Of a DNA stretch of 64,000 nt, positions 32,573 to 44,309 are shown one piece after another. This DNA is from Ornithodoros turicata (taxonomy: Eukaryota > Arthropoda > Arachnida > Ixodida > Argasidae). Position 1 is the stretch's first letter, and the number at the start of each line of letters is the position of its first letter. Under the pieces are notes generated by a model. That model did not search any database. It was not told the origin of the DNA and worked only from the letters and a program-made list of their open reading frames with translations. The translations under genes were made by a program, and so were the position numbers. Location: contig NC_088206.1 of NCBI RefSeq assembly GCF_037126465.1, positions 72,295,687 to 72,359,686 on the forward strand, written 5' to 3'.

Positions 32573-33260
32573 CTGCGGAGGGAATTACGAAAATGACTGC
32601 TTTGTTGTTGTTGTTTAGTGTTGTACAATAAGAAACAGCTGGTTCATCGCGGAAAGCACTTCGCGGAATCTGGGGAGCAGAGGGAACAAGGTAAGACATG
32701 GGGACATATAGAGGGAGAGACGTGGGTAAAAGGTGAAACGGAGGGACAAGATAAGACTTGGAGTCCTAGAGGGAGAGACGTGGGTAAAGAGGTGAAAGCG
32801 AGCACCAATGAAGGGGAGGAGGAACAGGAAGTGGAGGTAATAAAAATAGAAAATGAGTCCGTGTCTCCAGGACAACACCAACCATCTTTGTGAGTGTGCC
32901 AGAACTTCCATAAGAAAAACGGTTATATTATGCATCGATTTGTACCTCCACTCCAAGTTTTACACTAAAGACAGTAATGTAACGACAGGAAACCGAAAGT
33001 CATCCGGCTGTGACCTCACTTGAAAACATCTCTAGGCAGGCCGGTGAACCAATAGGAATGGCGGAGCTTCTTGCTTTTCTGACGTCATAGCTCGACGGTT
33101 CGTCTCTCGCCAATATTCATAACATAATTCGCCACAAAAGCTTCCCTTTCCTCAATGTTCGACCGTGCAGTACAAGGCGTGGATGATGTTATGAACCCCA
33201 ATTATCAAAGTCTCCCAGCAACTATAACAATCTTCACTACCGACGAACATGGAAGCCCTT

Positions 33261-33497
33261 CTTTTTTTTTTTTTTCGTGTTAGTTACGGGGTTAGTATGC
33301 GTCCTGGGCCGACTTCAGGGGGAACTCGCTGACATTCGTCTGAAAAGTCTGCCGAAAAACCGAGGGAAAACATCAGACAGTACAGCAGATGGTAGGATTC
33401 GAACCCAACACCTCGCAGTCTTCAGCACGACCTTGGGTACCACTAACGAGGGTACGAGGCTTTTAGCCGGTCGGCCATGCCGTTGGTGACACCCCAT
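33261..33497 (-). mobile_element. tRNA-derived SINE with poly-A tail
   Basis: Reading the minus strand: a tRNA-like head (GGCATGGCCGACCGGCTAAA, box B GGGTTCGAATCC), GTTTTCCCTCGG, body GAAGTCGGCCCAGGACGCAT and a poly-A tail (poly-T at 33,261-33,275 on plus). Confidence 0.5.
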
Positions 33498-33560
33498 TCC
33501 CGAAGCGCAGGCCCAATGCACCCACGATACAGGCGATGTGCCTCAAGAGCAAGTATAGGT

Positions 33561-33680
33561 TATATCACGCTGCGAGTGACCACACGGGTCTTCTTCTTCT
33601 TCTTTTTGCAAGGGGGCGTCCGTCAGTCACCCGACGGTGTTTGGCCACTCCTATATACCTCCGTCACGCAGCGTGATATC
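33561..33680. mobile_element. Short inverted-repeat element
   Basis: ATATCACGCTGCGAGTGAC at the left pairs with GTCACGCAGCGTGATAT at the right, about 120 bp apart. The interior has no ORF. Probably a small MITE. Confidence 0.5.
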
Positions 33681-34156
33681 GACTGCCCTGCAAGATAGGT
33701 GTGGCATCCGTCTGCCATCGGGGCCTCATGGTACATATATATACGCATATCCTCCTACCTGACCGATCACCCCTCGCTGCTGGGGTATTGTTCGTATAGA
33801 CCTCTTCTGGATGCATCTCCGCTCGTGTCGGGACTTGATGCTGTAGATAATACTCAGTACTGTATTCCTTCTTGCTTTTGCGTGGAAAATATTTTTGGAT
33901 TTTCGGAGGTATTCCTCGTGCTTCGCATAAGAAAGTTACAGGAAACGATCGGTATTAAGCTCATATTCGCTCGAGAGGTCGATCTTAGATCGCGTGAAAC
34001 CCCGGTAATGGTGTCAGATTATCGAATTCATATCGCGTAGTCTCCACCTTTTCTATTTTTTTTTCCAATCAATCAATCGTGTCGCGTAGTGCCGATGCTA
34101 TATTAGAAAGCCTAGTCACGTATGAAGCTCCGAATAAATTTGCACGTTTACAGCTG

Positions 34157-34194
34157 GTGTGTGTGTGTGTGTGCGTGTGTGTGTGTGTGTGTGC

Positions 34195-34228
<34 letters not shown>
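34157..34228. repeat. Compound GT/GA microsatellite
   Basis: (GT)n interrupted by GCGT, followed by (GA)n. Other simple runs: CA at 27,772-27,812, TTA at 39,490-39,522, GAT at 47,910-47,952, GATT at 25,594-25,617, CTTCTT at 59,250-59,270, C runs at 15,009-15,025, 45,219-45,238 and 60,362-60,379. Confidence 0.5.
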
Positions 34229-34230
<2 letters not shown>

Positions 34231-36558
34231 ACAGATCCAAGTAAAACTGTGTCGTTATTTCTGTGGAAAGACAGTGTACTAAAGGTACTGGCGTATGATA
34301 GGTTAACGTCGAACGTGTTACATGCCCGAACGCCGCAATAAAACGTTTGCGAGAGATACTTCTTCCCAACGTCTTTGTCCCGTCCACTGTTTTCCCCGTT
34401 GGATTCTACCTGTCTAATAGCTACCTATCAAACGTTAATCTCTGGAATGCCGTAAAAAAAAAGAAAAGAAAAATAATAAGGCTACCGCAGGTCCTCACGC
34501 GAATCCGCCGCACACATTCAGCGCAGATAAGAACAAAAACTAGTAATCGGACGAAAAAATGCGATAAGGAAAAAAGAAAATTCCATCTTCGCTCAATCTG
34601 TCGCGCTGTGAAGCACTAAAATGTGCTAATAGCAGCGATGTACTTCCCGGCCTTTCTATCGCGTATCACGCTGTTACAGAAAAACAAAAATCAAGGAGGA
34701 TCGGAACCTCTCTATAAATGATAAGACCGATAAGCCACCGCTATGTCTGTAGAGGAATCATCCATTATATTTTTAGTCTCACCTCGACCAGATAAGGGAA
34801 ATGTAATAGCCTTCACGAGAAGCCGAAGGCCTGCCTCGCATTTTAAATAAACTCGATGCCGCCCTTCGCCTCGGTCCTGATAAGCGTTATGAGCGACAAT
34901 CCAGGGAGCTGTCGCCCGATTTTTTATTTTTTTTTGTTTTCCATGTTTGCGATTTTTTTTGCTCGTTTTTGTTTTTCGGCAGCTTTCGCCGCGGCAGAGC
35001 AGATAGGAAGCGCGGCTATATATGTGAAGGCCCAGATCTGCAAGATGTCCGAAAAAGATTGAAGGCTAAAATTAGGACGCGCGTTGTATGTTACACACAC
35101 ACACACACGCGGAGGGAGAGGGCATTAGTGACGAGAAGCAGAAGTTTCGCGGATGGTGGTTTGTTAAAATGTGTGTAAAAAAAAAAAAACATTGTTTCTC
35201 TAACTATAGCGGAAGTTGCGTTTGCGTAAAGAAAGCAGACGACGACGTTGCTGCGTTCCGATATTTATAGCATATATACGTAAGCCAGATACGGCCCTGC
35301 GAAGTCATTCACGTGCGAGGAGGAAAGGAGAACACTTTCTTTGGCTTTTGATACGTCATCTGTTTTCTTTCTCAGCTTTGTTAGCACTACGTGTTCCATA
35401 ATACTATAGCCTCGCCCTCTGAGTGTCTGCGTTAAATGATCTGCCTTCCTGACGGTGGTCATTGTCCGTGTGCTTTTTATTGGGATTAGGAAGTAACATT
35501 TACAACATGTCCACGTGGAGCTGCGTTGGCTCATCGCGGCAAACATTAGGTATTTCCTGACAGTCCCTTACGATAAAGACGTATAACATTTACCAGGTTA
35601 TTATTCCACCCTTCTACTATGCACTGCAGATCGATGAATTATTGATGGGATTAAGGGAACTTTCTCACAGAACGCGTTCTTGTGAGTGTTTGTGAGGATA
35701 TACGGATTTCTAGATTTAAATCATATTCATATATAACAATACACTGACCTGTTTTAAAGGAACTTTTTACAGAACGCGTTCTTTATAAGTGTTTTTGAGA
35801 ATATACGGATTTCTAGATTTCAATCATATTCATATAACGATACACTGACTTGCATAATACGAGTAACGTAGCGAGAGTTTCAGTGACGTTGCATCACGTG
35901 GTGCGTTTAATGGTGATGGAATAGACAAAAAAAAGGGGGGGGGGGAGGTCCTCCTGGATGCGCAGACATTGCGTACTTGTTGTTTTTCCACAAAGTCTAG
36001 CCGGATGCTTGTGCTCAACATACAGCGGTCTGGTATCTGTCACTTTGCGTCGGCGGTTCATGTGGTTTACATTACCGTGCCAGACATTCAATCGAAAGAA
36101 TGCACAATTAAGCCTCGCGTTGCAGCTCGACAAGCAGAGCCATGCAATGACAGATCATTAAGCTCAGCTGCGGCTCAGAAACGATTGAGGGACACGTGGC
36201 GACGAAGGAAATGACATTATCTACAATTCGCAATGTAAAAGAAAAAGAGTTAGCCTATATGTATACGAAAGTGCGTGTTCGTCGCAATGTCGAAATTCCA
36301 CGCGGAGTGTTTCAAGTTCTTGCACATTCTCGTAGTTTAAAGCCCGACCAAAGACAACACTGCTACTTAGGTTAACTATACGGACCGCTACGGACACCTC
36401 ACACTGTCCTCGAGCTTTGCATGTACGTTCATAAATGGCAGCGCCATCTGTGCCAAGAGAAAATGTGAGCATATGAAATACGGGGAAGGGCTCTTTCTTT
36501 TTAAATGTATTTATCGTAGAACGTGAAGAAAAACAATGTGCAAGTTTCCGGCGATGCA

Positions 36559-37000
36559 GAATCAAAAATAACAAAGTCGGTTAAGAGCATCAGCTGTTTA
36601 CTATATACATTAAAAACAAGACTTTCGTGCAGTAGGCTGCACTTCTTCAGGTTTGAGGACCTGTTACAAGTGGTGAAGCATATATCAAAAACCAGTCACA
36701 TGGTACAAGAGAAAAGGGTAAGGGTGAAGAGAAATACAAACGCGATACAAATATCAACAAAAAAAATGATTGCGTTTTGTTTTTCATTTTCATTTTTTTG
36801 TTGATATTTGTATCGCGTTTGTATTTCTCTTCACCCTTACCCTTTTCTATTGTACCATGTGACTGGTTTTTGATATATGCTTCACCACTTGTAACAGGTC
36901 CTCAAACCTGAAGAAGTGCAGCCTACTGCACGAAAGTCTTGTTTTTAATGTATATAGTAAACAGCTGATGCTCTTAACCGTCTTTGTTATTTTTGATTCT
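36559..37000. mobile_element. 442-bp palindrome with hammerhead-ribozyme core motifs (Penelope-like termini?)
   Basis: Two arms of ~210 nt are almost exact reverse complements around a short AT-rich centre (~36,770-36,795). In the right arm, plus strand 36,908-36,935 reads CTGAAGA, A, GTGCAG, CCTA, CTGCAC, GAAA: the conserved hammerhead core (CUGANGA ... GAAA) around a 6-bp stem II. The left arm has the same on the minus strand (36,623-36,650). Hammerhead motifs are known in Penelope-like retroelements, whose terminal repeats may be inverted. No reverse transcriptase frame is present, and I could not place stems I and III or the cleavage site. Confidence 0.5.
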
Positions 37001-37539
37001 AAATGTATTTACTCGAATAAAATAAAAACTCGAGCCTAAAAACGAACGTGTAAGCTTTAACGAATTCCATTTCCGCGAGACGGGTACTGGCTCTCTCTCT
37101 CGACTCTTTCGGCAATAGTTCACCGTATATGTATAGTATAGAACGTGCGTAACTGCGTTATTAAATTTTCCCTTATAGCGCATAACCATGCGGGAAGTGT
37201 ATCACATATTTGATCCACGCACTGTGTTGAGACGGCGATCTGGCGAAAGCATTTGCTGGCTATATTAAATAGAAGAGATAGAATGTTATGAATCAAACGC
37301 AGCATAGGAGGTATTTATCCCTCATCTTTTTTTGTCATCTTTGTCTTTAATCTACCTCATCCTTCTTTCATCATCTGGTAGTTTTTCGTTTTCTCCCTAC
37401 TTCCTTTTTCTTTTTCTTTATTTCTTATTTCTTAATTTTCTTTCTTTATTTATTTATTTCTTATTCCTTCCTATTTCTTTCTTTCTTTAATTCGTATCTT
37501 TTCTTTTTATTTATTTATTATTATTTCTTACTTCTGGAA

Positions 37540-37612
37540 TAGCAAGCCGACGTCCCGTTTGGCTGACCCTTCCCCGTTTTTTTTCCCTTTTCGTCTAATA
37601 AACATATCCCCC
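37540..37612 (+). repeat. 3' ends of a dispersed repeat with AATAAA
   Basis: GAATAGCAAGCCGACGTCCC ... AATAAACATATCCCCCC here and GAATAGCAAGTCGGTCTTTG ... AATAAACATATTCCCACC at 39,355-39,430. Shared 3' end and polyadenylation-like motif suggest non-LTR retrotransposon tails. Another A-rich 3' end is at 39,720-39,810. Confidence 0.5.
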
Positions 37613-37785
37613 CCCTCATCTCCATTTTTTTTCTTTAAAAAAAAAATCAATCAATCAACCAGGCATTTATCCTTAATTTTTTTATAACCCCCGATGCATC
37701 GCATTCGAATATCTTGTGAGCGTAACTTAGCGTACAACAACAACAACCCATCCACAGCAGTATATATAGTTATAAGACTAAAAAT

Positions 37786-37998
37786 ATGTTGTGCATACAA
37801 CAAGAGGAGCTTGCTGCATGGGCCCTGGGGCCTCCCGGGCTACTGGACGATCCAGGTCTTCCGGAACAGGTCGCCCGGCGCGATAAGTCCCGGCGCCAGA
37901 GGTTCCCGACTATGCAAGAAGGCGGCAACAACCCGTGGGGGCCCGAGCACGTCTTCGCTGCTGGACAACCCGTCCGGGGAATGCGATCAAAGCGCTAA
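37786..37998 (+). CDS. Possible small ORF or exon, 70 codons
   Basis: A GC-rich island (37,800-37,995) within AT-rich sequence, Pro/Gly/Arg-rich on plus (GPPGLLDDPGLPEQVARRDK). Both strands are partly open, and no domain is recognised. The base composition is its only support. It might be an exon of an unseen gene or a fragment of an old mobile element. Confidence 0.5.
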   Translation: MLCIQQEELAAWALGPPGLLDDPGLPEQVARRDKSRRQRFPTMQEGGNNPWGPEHVFAAGQPVRGMRSKR

Positions 37999-38867
37999 TT
38001 GAATCGTTCTTTTCTTTACGATAAGAGGACTGCCATCAGCCAATCGATCACGTGGTATACGCGGTCGTTGGCCACTAGGAGGGTGCCTCACAGCAGCTAC
38101 GTATACGATTTCTTTGGCACCATGCACTCGCTGGGGAGCGCCCCGTTAATATCATATTGGCTGTAGAAGAGGCAATGGCTAGATTGGCTATGGAAATTTG
38201 CGGCGGAATTGCTGCATCGCTGAACGTGGCTTTCCAATTAACGAAGCGAGAAAAATCTATGGGCAGCTAACGAAGGGGACATCGTTATTCAGTGAAAGGT
38301 TGATCGGGTCGGGGTGCGTTATTGCAGAACGGTCCAGAGCCGTGTGCAAAAATAAAATGAAAATAAAAAAAAGAAAGAAAGGAATCTGGCCGTTGGAAGG
38401 AAATGAGGTTCGACCCTGTCAACCTGAAACTTACGCGTTTCGTTTTCTTTTTCTTTTTTTTTTCATGTAATTTCATTTTGTAAGTATATATTTGATTGTA
38501 AAAACGCCTTTCGTGCGCAATATTTTGCATCGTATTACTGAATTTTATTTGTGTACACACCCTTGCCCGTTTCTGATTCCATCTGCTTGTGTTCCCCAAT
38601 CAAGAGGTCGTAGCGGCAGAAGCAGTTCTGCAGGCCAATCAGTTCTGCCAGCGAGCGACTGCACCGTTCCGCGTCTTAATTCCTGACATACAGATGGCGC
38701 TGATAAGGTGGCCACATATAATGCATTGTGTTGGAAGGTCGCGAGGGATATATCCGTTTCAATCCCATCCAATTCCAACCCCAGTTTTCCGAAAATGGCG
38801 GCACCGAACAAATCCAGGTAAAATATAGCTTTGGATAGCCCGAAATAATACCGAACTCGTAGTGCTG

Positions 38868-39125
38868 TGCGAATATCAGATTCTTTTTTCTTCTTTGTTC
38901 ATTTGATTTTATTCAAAATAGAGTTTGACCATTCACGTGATAACTTCTACGAAAGAGCGAAAAAGAATTCTGCGAAAATCGCGAATACCGAAGTGAATAA
39001 TTGCGTATTCGATTCGATGTCCGAATCGAATATGGAATTCTATATTCGGATCGAATCGCTGTTTCTTTCAAACCGAATACTATATTCGAATACTTCCGAA
39101 GCTGGACACAGGATTGTAGCTGGAA
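38868..39125 (+). repeat. ATTCGAATA-rich repeat
   Basis: Repeated GAATATGGAATTC, TATATTCGGATCGAATCG and TATATTCGAATACTT motifs; a 99-codon frame across it is not considered coding. Confidence 0.5.
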
Positions 39126-39487
39126 CCTGGATTGTACCGTATGACTTGTACATATGCTTGTAAATATGTTTATTATTGATGTGTTTATGATGCTGCCGGG
39201 GGGTTAGGACCTTTGTCAAGTCCTTTTCTTTCTTTTTTTTTTAGTTTTCTTAAATTTTTTTCGTTTTCTTTCTTTTTTCGGTTTCTTTCCTTTTTTCGTT
39301 TTCTTTCTGTCTTTTAGTTCCCTTTCCTTTTTTTTTTCGTCCCTTTTTATGAAAGGAATAGCAAGTCGGTCTTTGCCTGACTAACCTTCCCTTGCTTTTT
39401 TTTTTCTCAATAAACATATTCCCACCCCCTCCTCTGGGCTTTTTTGTCCCAACTCTTATCCACGCGAGCGGTGAATAAAGTTTCTTC

Positions 39488-39524
<37 letters not shown>

Positions 39525-39949
39525 AAAAAAATTTTGTCTTCTTTCACCCATGGGTTTTTTCGCCTAATTTGTTTCTCAGTTGTTTTTATTTCTTATATTT
39601 ATTTAATTTGTTTGTTCTTTTACTTTTGTGCGTATTGTGCTCTGTCCCATACTGTGACAGTACATCGTTATATTGGATACCTTTTGCTGATGTTGTCGCC
39701 ACATAAATGATATTCAGATTGTTTCCGGGAGGCCCCACCTCTAGCTATGCTACGGGGCCCCCACTGTGCACTATGTATTGCACATACTACTAATAAAATT
39801 GAAAAAATTGAATTGAATTATTATTATTAGCATGTGCCAGAGGATTATAAAACAAAGTAAGCGCTACTTCATATCCTTCTTCGTAGGTACAAATCGCGTA
39901 TATCCGCGCATATGCTGCATGAGTATTCGGTCCGGTTATACGACTATTC

Positions 39950-39999
39950 GCTCATAGCCACAGTTGCTTCGTGGCGCTGACACGGAATAAAAAAAAAAA
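39950..39999 (+). mobile_element. SINE 3' end fragments (here and at 58,965-59,022)
   Basis: Only the 3' motif CATAGCCACAGTTGCTTCGT plus an A-rich tail remains. An equivalent fragment is at 58,965-59,022 (CAACAGTTGCTTCGCGGCGC). Confidence 0.5.
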
Positions 40000-40097
40000 A
40001 CTATTCGCTTCGTATTTGCTTTGGCTACACATCTATTCGTTTCCTATTGGTCTCGGTTGTAAAATGACTATTCGCAGAGCCCTACCGAACTGTGTTT

Positions 40098-40355
40098 CGG
40101 CCCGTGATTGGCCAGGAAGCTCGAAAAGTGGATGGAGCTTCGGGTATAGGCACGCTCCCGGGTTCGAATCCCGGTGCCGGCTGTGCTGTCTGGGGTTTTT
40201 CCTGGGTTTTCCTCAGACGCTTTCAGACATATGTCGGCACAGTTCCCTTAGAAGTCGGCCCAGGACGCACATTCCCCCAGGGCGTCAGTCGTGACGTTGC
40301 CCACCTACGTGAGGCCGACAACTGCAAGCCCTTTCACCACCCACCACCACCACCA
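40098..40355 (+). mobile_element. Near full-length tRNA-derived SINE with CAC tail
   Basis: The head contains a box B-like GGGTTCGAATCCC at ~40,160, followed by GCTGTGCTGTCTGGGGTTTT, the body TCAGACGCTTTCAGACATAT, GAAGTCGGCCCAGGACGCAC, and a (CAC/CCA)n tail. This copy serves as reference for the truncated ones in this window. Confidence 0.5.
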
Positions 40356-41487
40356 CCAGGCACGCTCCATTAATGGCCACACTCCCTTCTAATACGCGGC
40401 TCTGGAACGGTCTGCTTCTTGTGTGGCGGTACGTTACGTGCGAGGATCCTGCATCCTGGGCCGGCTTCACGAGGAAAGATTTGCCTTACATTACAGCACA
40501 CATACCCAAGTGTCACAACCCTCTAAGCATTAAGGTGCCGTGGGCTTTTGCCATATGTGCGTTAGAGCACATTAAAGGACATCTGAGTGGGGCAAAAGCA
40601 ATAGACCGGTCACGGTGACGTCGCTTAAGATTATAGTTGTAACCCCGAATTATTGTGATAACAATATCTCCAATCTCCGCCGGTGGTCGGAACTACGCGC
40701 GTACAACCCCGTACACACGCACGGCCGAATGAGAAAGCTCATAATATTTCCCAGAAACGAGAAACAACTGCGAGGCAGGAAATTCCAGCGGAATGAAGGG
40801 AACCAATTAGGGGCCTCATCATGAGGACGGTTGATGTCGTAAACAAAAGTGTTGTGTGCAGCATTCCTGCTGTCTTAATCACGATGCGCTGTACGGTGGA
40901 CGATACGTATGTTTACCCTGTTCTGTTCACCATCACGCGGTAGGCATTACCGTCATGTAAACGTCACTTCCGGTGAGTAGCATATCGGAGAAAAAAGAAG
41001 GTTCAGCTCCGGGACACAACTTTGGACATTCTCGTATACAGGTCCTTTCCCCTCTTTGTCTCTTTCTTTTTTTCTTCCTTCTTCTCGATGTTCGCGTTGC
41101 TACATACTCGTCTCACCGAAGAAATGCGAGAATACGTGACGATGTCGTCGAAACCTTCTGGCCTTTGTGCTGTTTTTCACGAACATCATGTGTGGGGGAT
41201 TTACAGTACGACCGTGAATGTGATTTCTGAAGTCCCCCGTGTCTTCATTTTGTTCCTTTATTTATTTTCTTTTTCCTCTCCCAATTACGGAAAGTTGCCC
41301 TCTTTATAACCGCCAGAATTTTGTTTTACCAAAACGTCTTAATCTTGATTGCAGTCAGTTCGATTAGATCAGATTATAAAAGAAGGCAATGTACCAAAGA
41401 AGTAGACGCAACCTTATGAGATGAGAAAAACGTGGGAGTATGGTGATGCAGGAGATCAATACAACGAGAACTGCCAAACGAATCGAA

Positions 41488-41520
<33 letters not shown>

Positions 41521-41564
41521 ACTGATAAACAACCCTGAGTTGAATAGTTGCGAACGGATCCGCC

Positions 41565-41745
41565 TACTGATCCGAGTGTTCTTGATTCGATCCCGACCGA
41601 AGATGTCAGCAACCTTGGTGGCAAAGTACAAGTTGCTCCGACTCGCCGTCCTCCGCGTGGGACGTTAAATACCGGGTGGCATGTTCTTATATATTGGGCG
41701 CACGTTAATGAATCCCGAGGGGAAATTAATGTATACATACCGCCC
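41565..41745 (+). mobile_element. Second tRNA-derived SINE type
   Basis: Contains a box B-like GATTCGATCCCGACC and TATTGGGCGCACGTTAATGA, ATCCCGAGGGGAAATTAAT. The GCACGTTAA(A)GAACCCC-like motif is, as I recall it, common in tick SINEs. No clean tail or duplication seen. Confidence 0.5.
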
Positions 41746-42067
41746 ACGCTCATGATGATATAGTTGTTTCACGACGTAGAACCCCGAAATTGTAATATAA
41801 ATGCTACAAACACAACAAAATGGGTGCAGGAATAATTGGTGTAAGAAATGGGGAATCAATATGTACCACAGCAATGTGTATCTCGTCAGCATAATGTTTG
41901 CGTAGACGCGATAATGAAGAAGAATTTGATGGCATCGAGACGGAGGCATCCGTGGCATCTATTGTCTAGCAGTTGAGGCTTTGTACCTATTTGTCCTTTC
42001 TGTACGTTCCAGCCTCAGAACATCAATTCCCATCATCTATTGTCCGTCCGTCCGTCCGTCCGTTCGA

Positions 42068-42352
42068 CTACCAGCGCTCGACATCAGCACGTTGCTGGTA
42101 GCCAAGGTCGTTCTGAAGAGTGGGAGGTCGTGGATTTTGGATCCTACCACCGGGTCTGACGTTTTCGCTTGGTTTTCCGACAGACTTTCCAGACAAATAT
42201 CTGCACAGTCCCCCTTGAAGCCGGCCCAGGACGCATATATAACCCCCCTGTCCCATCACTCCTTCCTTCTGTCCTCTCTCCATCTATCCACGTTCGTACG
42301 CCGCTCATAACCACAGTTGCTTCGCGGTGCTAACCACCGGAATAACAACAAA
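42068..42352 (+). mobile_element. tRNA-derived SINE, diverged
   Basis: Carries TGGTAGCCAAGGTCGTTCTG, TTTTCCGACAGACTTTCCAG, CCGGCCCAGGACGCAT, CACAGTTGCTTCGCGGTGCT and a short A-rich tail. The head is diverged and has no good box A. Confidence 0.5.
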
Positions 42353-43912
42353 AAATCTCTCTCAAATTGAGTGACGAGCTTTCGTGCGTGAGATCCCGAC
42401 CAAGTGCAGATCCTGCACGAAAAGCTCCTCACTCATTCAAATTGCTTTGAGGTGCTTCGTTCTTTGTATATAGGGTTTGTCATTTCGTGAAAAGTCCAAA
42501 TCGATTTTTCGCCCAGTTCAAATTCAGTATCCCTGTCAACCCATGCGTATCACCGAATCAGTTTAAACCGACGCAGCCTGGCGCAAATCCCCCCCGGTTA
42601 ATCAGTATAAACGTCAGTCCGGAACGCGTCGTCCATTTCGCACGCATACCCTGCCTCCATTTTAATAATCGTTGCGAGATGAAAGCCCTAAAAGTCACGT
42701 ACACACTTCATCCTCCTTTCACAGACAGGCAGTAGACTGGTATAAACAAAGCCATCTCGAACATTGAGAGCGACCGGCGCAAACCGGGCTTTGTCTCGCT
42801 CCAATGCTGGGCAACCTTGTGTGAGCCGTCGGAATTTGCCCCGAAGTAAAAGATTCCCGAACGCAGAGCTATTTCTGCAGCCGACAAATTCGGTTCGCTC
42901 TTTTCTCTTTTTTTTTTTTATTTCGCCGCTAGTGCGCGAATTGCGTCAAGGTGCGGTCAAGCGGTTGAGGTCACGAGATGTGGTTTTTGTCTCTTTTAAG
43001 TCTCTTTTTTCTTTTCTTTCGTTTTTAGTTTTTTTTTTTTGCGCGCGCGTTAGGTGGTTAGCGGCGGTCTCGAAAAATCGAATAGGAAAGGGTTTGTTAT
43101 AGTGTCGTGCAAGAGGGTGGATAATGGTTTAAGGCAGACTGATCTCGTAAAGGCTGGTTGGATGGGTTGGTTGAGCTTCGCTCGCAGGGCACGGTCATGA
43201 GTGTTTCAGCATTCCCAAAGGGTCCGCGTTTATGCTATTTTGTTTTTACGGCGCGAATTATGTGAGGGACGTATATGTGTAATAAAAGCGTGACTACAGG
43301 AAGTAGGTAGTAAAGCATGTACAATGCTCGGACATTAGTATACCGGTGGGAGGAGAATAATAGTTTGACAATGCGTACGTTACAGGAAAATGTGGAATGA
43401 TTTGACGCTTTCTATGCTTTTAAGAAGCGCACGATAATTTTGCAAGCCGCGCGCCCTCCCACGATCTGCAATACGTTAGTACTCCCTATCTAAAAGAAAA
43501 AACGCGCGATACTTATATTGGCAGAGTAGGTATGTACTAGCGGGATTTGCACAATGTATAGTGCACTAACATGATGTGCACTGACACAGTGAAAACGAGA
43601 AGCTGAAAGATAATTTATGGTGTACCGTACATTACGTAGAAGTCTATGCACGGTATTTTAGCTAGGAAAGTTTAAAAAAAAAACTTTACCGGCGGCGCGC
43701 ATAAAAAAAAGGTCAGGGTACTTCGCAAAGTAATAAGGAGCGGAAAGGTGAAAATACTTTTGCGCACTGCACACAAGGAAAGTTCCTGAGTGGTATTCCA
43801 ACTTTACGAAGTAAAAAGCTGTACTGCGAAGCTCGTACGTAATTTTTGATTGCAAAAGTGTACCACGGGATACAACACTACTACAGAGCGGTGCACGGAT
43901 GCTGGTGCACAA

Positions 43913-44026
43913 GGTGGTGGTGGTGGTGATAGGGCTTGCCGTTGTCGGCCTCACGTATGTGGGCAACGTCACGACTCACGCCCTGGGGGAATGTGCGTCC
44001 TGGGCCGACTTCTAAGGGAACTGTGG
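43913..44026 (-). mobile_element. 5'-truncated SINE with 13-bp target duplication
   Basis: 114 bp from the GGTGGTGGTGG tail to AAGGGAACTGTG, flanked by TGCTGGTGCACAA at 43,900-43,912 and 44,027-44,039. A clean retrotransposition product. Confidence 0.5.
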
Positions 44027-44084
44027 TGCTGGTGCACAAAACTATAGTAAAAACCACTGCGCAGCCAATTCCGAATCCAATTCA

Positions 44085-44260
44085 ATGAGCTGGGACGTGA
44101 CGCGGGTTAGAGTCCAGCTGTCTGGGTGTTTCCCCTGGGTTCTCCACAGACGCTGTGAGGTAAATGTTGCTCCCAGTGAAGTCGGCCCAGGGCGCACGGT
44201 CCCCCCTAGCAACATGTCACCACACGGGCAAGCAGACCGCTGTGAAATAGCACGCCTCCA
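44085..44260 (+). mobile_element. SINE fragment with tRNA-like head
   Basis: GAGCTGGGACGTGACGCGGG, GTTAGAGTCCAGCTGTCTGG, then TTCCCCTGGGTTCTCCACAG and GAAGTCGGCCCAGGGCGCAC. Diverged copy directly after the SINE at 43,913. Confidence 0.5.
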
Positions 44261-44309
44261 CCATCAGGCGAATGCCATGTGTCCAGCATGGCTGACACCA
44301 GGGTTTCGG

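Larger units (their letters stand above)
32573..36558. other. Region upstream of the first identified SMOC-like exon
   Basis: Expected to hold intron and perhaps the signal-peptide exon, but no minus-strand hydrophobic start exon ending in phase 0 could be picked. A 37-bp direct repeat (TTCTAGATTTAAATCATATT / TTCTAGATTTCAATCATATT) occurs at 35,700-35,850. Confidence 0.5.

Noticed and set aside
34079..34387. Overlapping frames across the GT/GA microsatellite
   Set aside because: Dinucleotide repeats keep several frames open on both strands; no other coding sign.
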